64,000 nucleotides of DNA. Origin: Corynebacterium appendicis CIP 107643 (GTDB taxonomy: Bacteria > Actinomycetota > Actinomycetes > Mycobacteriales > Mycobacteriaceae). The stretch covers positions 2,022,372-2,086,371 of the forward strand of contig NZ_CP046976.1 in the NCBI RefSeq assembly GCF_030408415.1, read 5' to 3'. The notes under the pieces were generated by a model, which was not told the origin of the DNA, searched no databases, and worked only from the letters and a program-made list of their open reading frames with translations. A program made the position numbers and the translations under genes. Below are positions 63,648-64,000 of the stretch, piece by piece (within the stretch, counting starts at the first letter, position 1; each line of letters begins with the position of its first letter).

Positions 63648-63693
63648 CCGCTTGCGCCCGCGCCTTAGCCACGAGGCGCGCGGGCACAAGCGG
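63648..63693. terminator. Hairpin behind the TSUP permease gene
   Basis: CCGCTTG and CCCGCGCC pair with GGCGCGCGGG and CAAGCGG (63648-63693) with a small internal bulge. It lies just behind the stop of the 63700 gene. Confidence 0.65.
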
Positions 63694-63699
63694 GGACAC

Positions 63700-64000
63700 C
63701 TACCGGTTCGCGGATACCGACGGCGACTCGGTCACCGCATCGTCTTTCCCGGATCGCCTGGCGGGACTGGCACCCTCCTTCGCAGCGGCGGCACGGGAAT
63801 TCTCGCGGGCGCGCTTCCAACCGCGGATAGCCAGGGCGACGCCGACAACGACGACTGCGACGCGGACCACCACGAGAACGGAGGCGCCGACGCCGAGGGC
63901 TTTGAGCACGACCGGCAGGTTGAGCGTGACGATCAGGGTGCCCACGACGCCGCCGAGCAAGATCGGGTTGAGGTGGGTGACCAGCCAGGCGGCCAGAGGT
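63700..64000 (-). CDS. C-terminus of a TauE/SafE (TSUP) family permease, cut by the window edge
   Basis: The frame is open to the last base. Reading from the edge, AAWLVTHLNPILLGGVVGTLIVTLNL fits the last conserved loop and membrane segment of TSUP sulfite/anion exporters, followed by one more membrane segment (VLVVVRVAVVVVGVALAIRG) and a charged tail of about 40 residues. The TTG at 63960 is internal, not a start. The substrate is unknown. Confidence 0.65.
   Translation of the reverse strand, partial: PLAAWLVTHLNPILLGGVVGTLIVTLNLPVVLKALGVGASVLVVVRVAVVVVGVALAIRGWKRARENSRAAAAKEGASPARRSGKDDAVTESPSVSANR

Overview
The window reads as a chromosomal segment of a high-GC Gram-positive of the genus Corynebacterium. 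The evidence is the gene content (GlnX-GlnH-PknG, pta-ackA, HspR-controlled dnaK-grpE-dnaJ-hspR, pyruvate:quinone oxidoreductase), the HAIR boxes, the TAnnnT-type -10 boxes placed directly before start codons, and a gene order that, from memory, follows the C. glutamicum cg3035-cg3103 region. The exact species cannot be named from the sequence.

Layout. 1-5.4 kb: a GNAT acetyltransferase of the corynebacterial N-acetylglutamate synthase type (5' end outside the window), xthA, cls, then an ABC exporter pair and a Nudix hydrolase on the other strand. 5.4-13.7 kb: the amino-acid-sensing module glnX-glnH-pknG converging on the acetate operon pta-ackA. 14-18.9 kb: a ferredoxin-NADP reductase, a Tat-exported PhoD phosphatase and a divergent secreted PAP2 phosphatase. 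19-25.5 kb: an accessory-looking block with an IS3 tail, a large glycine-zipper-rich exported protein, a DUF3710-like protein and a three-gene operon of unknown envelope proteins. 25.5-38.5 kb: mostly housekeeping genes (purA, two small enzymes or unknowns, a PRC-barrel stress protein, a FUSC transporter, fda, a GH76 enzyme, a SpoU methyltransferase, pyrE, an unusual SseA). 38.5-44.2 kb: adhA, then a mosaic of broken pieces (a ClpB 3' fragment, a truncated DUF1023 hydrolase, a truncated IS3 fused in frame to a secreted-protein gene) around an intact ald. 44.2-54.5 kb: clpB, a small HTH regulator, an ESS-family transporter, an unknown protein, a nitrilase-family hydrolase, a small protein plus DUF1023 alpha/beta hydrolase pair, and poxB. 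54.5-59.6 kb: a decayed secreted metallopeptidase, then the heat-shock operon. 59.7-64 kb: an AI-2E family transporter, a PfpI/DJ-1 protein abutting lplA, a GPP34 protein and the C-terminus of a TSUP permease.

The genes group around central carbon and redox metabolism (pta, ackA, ald, adhA, poxB, fda), control of the 2-oxoglutarate node by PknG, and protein quality control. clpB and dnaK share HspR-type operators that coincide with SigH-like promoters.

The most unusual signal is not a gene. It is an exact 11-base word, GCTTATCGACG, that I found 18 times on both strands, in several reading phases and in two intergenic gaps. Chance would give about 0.03 copies. It is missing from the two accessory-looking blocks (about 13.4-27.6 kb and 38.4-45.2 kb). 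It behaves like a genome-wide species signature such as a DNA uptake sequence or a chromosome-organising motif.
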